From an uncultured Verrucomicrobiota bacterium (GTDB taxonomy: Bacteria > Verrucomicrobiota > Verrucomicrobiae > Opitutales > Opitutaceae), in assembly GCA_946482165.1 (NCBI GenBank), contig CAMLQS010000231.1, forward strand, positions 1 to 8,098: a stretch of DNA of 8,098 bases. The letters are read 5' to 3'. The notes below the pieces were generated by a model, which saw only the letters and a list, made by a program, of their open reading frames with translations, was not told where the DNA came from and searched no databases. Shown piece after piece: positions 4,827 through 8,098 of the stretch; within the stretch, counting starts at the first letter, position 1; every line of letters begins with the position of its first letter. A program made the translations under genes and the position numbers.

Positions 4827-6410
4827 CTACTTCCGCCCCAGTTTTCGGCGAAGCAGACCCAGCGCCTCCGCCCGCCCGTCAACGTGGAGAAACCAAGCCG
4901 CCGCGAAAAACACCACGGCGCCCACGACGATCACGCAGGCCAGTTCGGCCGGGCCCCGCCAACCCGCCGCGCCCACCCCGCGCGCCCATCCCCACCGGGC
5001 CGCGACGATCGCCGCCGCCATCAGCGCGCTCGCCGCGACGACCTTGCCCGAATGGGCGGCCAGGTGCCGGAAACCCAGTCCGCCGTGCTCCCGCGCGAGA
5101 TGGGACTGAAGGTAGATCGCCTGCAGCACCACCGCCACCGTCGAGCCCAGCGCCAGTCCGGGGGCGCCGAGCCAGCGCATCAGCACGAGGCTTGCGGCCA
5201 CGTTGGTCAAAAAGCTCCACCACGCCGCGCGCACCGGCGTGCGCGTGTCTTTCCGCGCGTAAAACGCCCGCAACGCCAGGCTCACAAACGCGAGAAACGG
5301 CAAAGCCAGCGCGCTCGCCACCAGCACCGGCGTCATCAAGGCGGTATGCTCCGGCTTGAATTCTCCACGCTCGAAGAGCACCCGCGTCAAAGGCTCCGCC
5401 AGGACCATCATGCCCACCGCCGCGGGCACGTTGATAAGAAGAATCAGGCGCATGCCCTTGCGATAGTCTTCCGCCAGAAGATCGAGCCGCCCCTCCGCCG
5501 CATGTTGGGCGATCTTGGGGAAAACCACCGTCGAGACCGCCAGCGCAAAGACGCCGATGGGCAGCTCCATCACCCGCGTGGACAGGTTGAGCAGGGTCGC
5601 CGCCGCATCGTCGAGCGAGAGCCCGAGCAGGCGCGAGACCGTCGTGTTCACGAGATAGATGGCGGACCCGAAAAGCGTCGGCACCATCAAGCGGGCGATC
5701 TGCCGCACGCCCTCGCTCCGCGCCGGCGCCCAGCGCGGTCTCCAACCGAGCCGCGCAAGGGTCCAGGCCGGCACGACCATCTGGAGGAAGCCGCCGAGGA
5801 GCACGCCCGCGCACAGCCAGAACATCCGCGCCTCGTCGTTGTCGCCCGCCAGCCGCACGCCGAGCGCGAGCAGCCCGATCATCGAGAGATTCAGCCAGAC
5901 CGGATTCAGCGCCGGCTCGAGGAAACGATCGCGCGTCTGTAGCGCCGCACTGAATACCGCCGCGAGGCACACCATGATCAGGTAGGGGAACAGCGCCACG
6001 CCCAGGCGGGCGCCCAGGGCCCAGCGCGCCACCGTCGCCGGCTCCAAGCCGGCGTCCAGGAGACGCGGCCCCCACCAGCCCCGCGCCGCGAGCACGAGCA
6101 TCGCCGCCGCCGTGATCAGGCTCGTCGCCGCGAAGATCCAGGTCGCCACCTCGTTCACCAGGCCCAGCGCGCCGGTGTGCCCGCGCTTCCTGGTCTCCTC
6201 TTGCAGCGTCGGGACAAAGGCCGCCGTCAGCGCCCCCTCGCCCAGCAGGCGCCGGAACAGGTTGGGCATCGTGAACGCGGTCACGAAGGCGGACGCCAGC
6301 GCGTTCGCCCCGAAAACCGCCGCCACCGCCATCTCGCGCCCCAAGCCAAGCACGCGCGAAAGCATCGTCACTCCCGACACGATCCCGATGTTGCGTAGCG
6401 CGCGACCCAT
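4827..6410 (-). CDS. murJ: Lipid II flippase MurJ (MviN family)
   Basis: A 527-residue integral membrane protein of the MOP superfamily. MurJ moves the peptidoglycan precursor lipid II across the cytoplasmic membrane. The length fits the family (E. coli 511). Hydrophobic segments run through the whole protein, consistent with about 14 helices. Signature regions are visible: TMLSRVLGLGREMAVAAVFGA (15-35), MPNLFRRLLGEGALTAAFVP (48-67), RFLEPALNPVWLNLSMIG (162-179), STRVMELPIGVFALAVSTVVFP (277-298) and FYARKDTRTPV (383-393). Residues matching E. coli Arg18, Arg24, Arg52 and Arg270 are present (R19, R25, R53, R279). The position of E. coli Asp39 is Ser40 here. ATG 6408-6410 is chosen over GTG 6425 because it gives the usual N-terminus and has GGGA six bases upstream, one of the few ribosome-binding-like sequences in the window. 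It is divergent from the beta-CASP gene. Confidence 0.95.
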   Translation of the reverse strand: MGRALRNIGIVSGVTMLSRVLGLGREMAVAAVFGANALASAFVTAFTMPNLFRRLLGEGALTAAFVPTLQEETRKRGHTGALGLVNEVATWIFAATSLITAAAMLVLAARGWWGPRLLDAGLEPATVARWALGARLGVALFPYLIMVCLAAVFSAALQTRDRFLEPALNPVWLNLSMIGLLALGVRLAGDNDEARMFWLCAGVLLGGFLQMVVPAWTLARLGWRPRWAPARSEGVRQIARLMVPTLFGSAIYLVNTTVSRLLGLSLDDAAATLLNLSTRVMELPIGVFALAVSTVVFPKIAQHAAEGRLDLLAEDYRKGMRLILLINVPAAVGMMVLAEPLTRVLFERGEFKPEHTALMTPVLVASALALPFLAFVSLALRAFYARKDTRTPVRAAWWSFLTNVAASLVLMRWLGAPGLALGSTVAVVLQAIYLQSHLAREHGGLGFRHLAAHSGKVVAASALMAAAIVAARWGWARGVGAAGWRGPAELACVIVVGAVVFFAAAWFLHVDGRAEALGLLRRKLGRK

Positions 6411-6424
6411 GAATTTTCCCGCCA

Positions 6425-6483
6425 CCGTCGCCGCCTGCGACGGCCCTTACAAGCCCGCACCGCCGTCGCGAAACGGGCTTTTT
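6425..6483 (+). promoter_or_regulatory. Attenuator-like set of competing hairpins upstream of the beta-CASP gene
   Basis: Segment A, CCGTCGC (6425-6431), pairs perfectly with B, GCGACGG (6437-6443). An identical copy of A recurs as C (6463-6469) and can pair with B instead. A separate 7-bp stem, AAGCCCG (6451-6457) with CGGGCTT (6474-6480), runs into TTTTT (6479-6483) and looks like a weak intrinsic terminator on the plus strand. B:C pairing would enclose the left terminator arm and block it, whereas A:B leaves it free. The set lies 109-167 bases ahead of the beta-CASP ATG. It would matter only if a promoter for that gene lies upstream, inside the start of murJ. Chance GC-rich pairing is possible. 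Confidence 0.35.
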
Positions 6484-6591
6484 GCGCGCACCGCGAGGCA
6501 TCTTCGCGCGCGCAAACCGCCACGACGCGGAGGACCCTGCGCTTACGCTTGCACTTCCCGATTTCGCGCCTTCGTCTGATCGATTCAAAGA

Positions 6592-7950
6592 ATGAAACTA
6601 ATCGACCTCAACCGTGAGGGAGGCATCGGGTGCAGTTGCACTCTGCTCCAAATCGGTGAACTCCATATACTAATCGACAGCGGGCTGCACCCGAAGCTGA
6701 GCGGCCGCGCTGCGATGCCCGATTTCGCCAAACTCGCCGGGATCAAGGTGGACCTTCTCGTCCTTACCCACTGCCACCTGGACCACCTCGGCACCCTGCC
6801 CGTCGCGATGCGCGAACACCCGCACGCGCCCTGTCTGATGACGCTTTCCAGCCGGATGATCGTGGAGCGCATGCTCCACAACTCGGCCAACGTGATGCGA
6901 CGCCAGCTCGCCGAGGGCCAGACCAAGGACGCCCCCCACTTCACGCACGACGACATCGACAAAATCGCCCCGCGCTTCACCGGCATCGCCTTCAATCACC
7001 CGAAGAAATTCTCCAGCGGCAAGGACGAGGTCGAAATCACCCTCCACCCCGCCGGCCACGTCGCCGGCGCCTGCGCCGTCGAGATCCGCCACAAGCACCG
7101 CCACATCTTCGTGACCGGCGACGTGCTCTTCGAAGACCAGCGCGTCGTCAAAGGCGCCCGCTTCCCCTCCGGCCACTTCGACACCCTCATCACCGAGACC
7201 ACCCGCGGCACCACCGAACGCCCCGAAGGCAAGGAGCGCATCAACGAGGTCGCCCGCCTGATCGACACCATCAACGAAACGATCCAGAACGGCGGCTCCG
7301 TCCTCATTCCCGTCTTCGCGCTCGGCCGCATGCAGGAGTTGCTCGCGATTTTCCACGACGCCCGCCGTTTCGGAAAACTCGTCGAGGCCCCCATCTACAC
7401 CTCCGGCCTCGGCCTCGATCTCTGCGACTACTTCGACGAGATCGCCCGCAAGACCAAGCACGTGCAGTTCAGCCGCGGCATCCTTCGCGACCTGAGAACG
7501 AAGCCCCTCCCCCGCAAGCTCGAGCCCGGCGTCGATCCCAAGCAGCGCGCCATCTACCTCATCAGCTCCGGCATGCTCGTGGAAAACACGCCGAGCTACA
7601 CGCTCGCCTCCGGCCTCCTCGGCCACGCGCGCAACGTCGTCGCCTTCGTCGGCTACTGCGATCCGGACACCCCCGGCGGCAAGCTCCAGAAGTCGAAGCA
7701 CGGAGACACCTTCCTTTTCGAGACGATCCACGTGAAGGTGAAGATCGCCGCCAAGGTGGATAGATTCGAGCTCTCCGGCCACGCCGACCGCGAGGAGTTG
7801 CTCCAGTTCGCCGTGCAAACCGGCGCGCGCAGCATCGTCCTCACCCACGGCGAACCCGAGGCGCGCGCCTGGTTCCAACGCGAACTGGAGGCCCGCCTGC
7901 CCAACACCAAGGTCATCGATCCCGTCCCGGGCCAAGCCTACCAAGTCTGA
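6592..7950 (+). CDS. MBL-fold beta-CASP hydrolase, probable RNA-processing exo/endonuclease
   Basis: A 452-residue metallo-beta-lactamase fold protein with an inserted beta-CASP domain, of the CPSF73/YSH1-like group that usually acts on RNA. Metal ligands are visible: LTHCHLDHLG (H60, H62, D64, H65), PAGHVAGA (H156) and VTGDV (D177). The beta-CASP motifs follow: A, acidic, in LITETTRG (E202); B, in FELSGHAD (H397); C, in VLTHGEP (H419). The cap domain, about residues 215-370, includes SVLIPVFALGRMQELLAIF, LISSGMLVENTPS and VAFVGYCDPDTPGGKL. All catalytic positions are intact and the length is typical. There is no signal peptide and no KH domain, so it is of the bacterial rather than archaeal KH-containing type, and it lacks the extra C-terminal domain of RNase J. 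RNA as substrate is inferred from the family. ATG 6592 starts at the first strand of the fold; no Shine-Dalgarno is seen. It ends at TGA 7948-7950, and a strong terminator follows about 70 bp later. Confidence 0.93.
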   Translation: MKLIDLNREGGIGCSCTLLQIGELHILIDSGLHPKLSGRAAMPDFAKLAGIKVDLLVLTHCHLDHLGTLPVAMREHPHAPCLMTLSSRMIVERMLHNSANVMRRQLAEGQTKDAPHFTHDDIDKIAPRFTGIAFNHPKKFSSGKDEVEITLHPAGHVAGACAVEIRHKHRHIFVTGDVLFEDQRVVKGARFPSGHFDTLITETTRGTTERPEGKERINEVARLIDTINETIQNGGSVLIPVFALGRMQELLAIFHDARRFGKLVEAPIYTSGLGLDLCDYFDEIARKTKHVQFSRGILRDLRTKPLPRKLEPGVDPKQRAIYLISSGMLVENTPSYTLASGLLGHARNVVAFVGYCDPDTPGGKLQKSKHGDTFLFETIHVKVKIAAKVDRFELSGHADREELLQFAVQTGARSIVLTHGEPEARAWFQRELEARLPNTKVIDPVPGQAYQV

Positions 7951-7965
7951 GCGAATCATCTTGAA

Positions 7966-7984
7966 GGCGCCGTCCTGCGGCGCC
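7966..7984. repeat. Small hairpin after the beta-CASP gene
   Basis: GGCGCCG (7966-7972) and CGGCGCC (7978-7984) form a perfect 7-bp stem with a 5-base loop, 15 bp past the stop codon and ahead of the main terminator. There is no T-run. It may protect the 3' end of the mRNA. Confidence 0.35.
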
Positions 7985-8021
7985 CCTCCCCGGACGCCGA
8001 AGACGGTGCCCGCAAAAAACT

Positions 8022-8064
8022 AAAAATCCCGGTCCGCGATAACGCGGCCGGGATTTTTGTTTTC
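8022..8064 (+). terminator. Strong intrinsic, probably bidirectional, terminator
   Basis: The left arm AAAAATCCCGG (8022-8032), a bulged T, then CCGCG (8034-8038) pairs through a 4-base ATAA loop with CGCGG (8043-8047) and CCGGGATTTTT (8048-8058). This makes 16 base pairs in all. It is followed by GTTTT, so nine of ten bases 8054-8063 around the arm end are T. The five A on the left arm make it work in the other orientation too. It ends the beta-CASP transcript and suggests that a gene on the minus strand may converge from beyond the window. Confidence 0.92.
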
Positions 8065-8079
8065 CCAACTTCGATCCAA

Positions 8080-8098
8080 GGGGCGCGAACATCGCCCC
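8080..8098. repeat. Inverted repeat at the right edge
   Basis: GGGGCG (8080-8085) and CGCCCC (8093-8098) are inverted copies with a 7-base spacer. The structure stops exactly at the window end, so its full extent is unknown. Confidence 0.35.

Noticed and set aside
4879..6588. 569-codon minus-strand frame overlapping murJ
   Set aside because: It is an alternative frame of murJ with an Arg/Gly/Ala-rich composition and no family motif, whereas the murJ frame shows conserved membrane segments and signature residues.
6670..7959. 429-codon minus-strand frame opposite the beta-CASP gene
   Set aside because: The plus strand has every MBL and beta-CASP motif in order. The reverse frame is a compositional mirror, rich in Gly, Ala, Val, Asp and Glu, without a domain.

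Overview
The window is a GC-rich (roughly 65%), gene-dense piece of bacterial chromosome. It holds eight confidently called genes, one doubtful small gene and the last codons of a gene entering from the left edge. The gene types (a BFN/DUF151 nuclease-like protein with an acidic tail, a stand-alone HNH protein, a tandem ACT protein, and an MBL/beta-CASP protein of bacterial type), the high GC and the near absence of Shine-Dalgarno sequences suggest a Verrucomicrobiota member, possibly of the Opitutaceae type. This is inference from gene character, not from a marker gene. No prophage, transposase, integron, CRISPR array, tRNA or rRNA was recognised.

Layout. Positions 2-55 are the tail of an unidentified plus-strand gene. 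A heptanucleotide tandem repeat (CATTGGN) sits just ahead of a DUF151/BFN protein (125-658, +). It converges, with a 19-bp gap, on an HNH endonuclease-family gene (678-1295, -). Behind that, on the same strand, is an exported DUF4097-type beta-repeat protein (1409-2419, -). Between these two lies a perfect -35 hexamer followed by a G9 run inside the presumed promoter spacer. A possible small minus-strand gene (2586-2864) is divergent from a lipoprotein-type methionine sulfoxide reductase B (2910-3530, +). MsrB is followed by a tandem ACT-domain protein (3603-4055, +). A REP/BIME-like paired palindrome (4089-4161) fills the convergent gap before a universal stress protein (4217-4678, -). Upstream of that on the same strand is the lipid II flippase MurJ (4827-6410, -). 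A hairpin-rich divergent region of about 180 bp separates murJ from an MBL/beta-CASP hydrolase (6592-7950, +), which ends in a strong, probably bidirectional intrinsic terminator (8022-8064).

The genes do not form one pathway. They are mostly housekeeping or stress functions: nucleic-acid processing (BFN, HNH, beta-CASP), oxidative or general stress (MsrB, Usp), envelope synthesis (MurJ), amino-acid sensing (ACT) and one envelope protein of unknown role. I see no convincing new multi-gene system. The most unusual material is non-coding: the heptamer repeat, the G9 promoter spacer, the REP-like pair and an attenuator-like set of competing hairpins before the beta-CASP gene.
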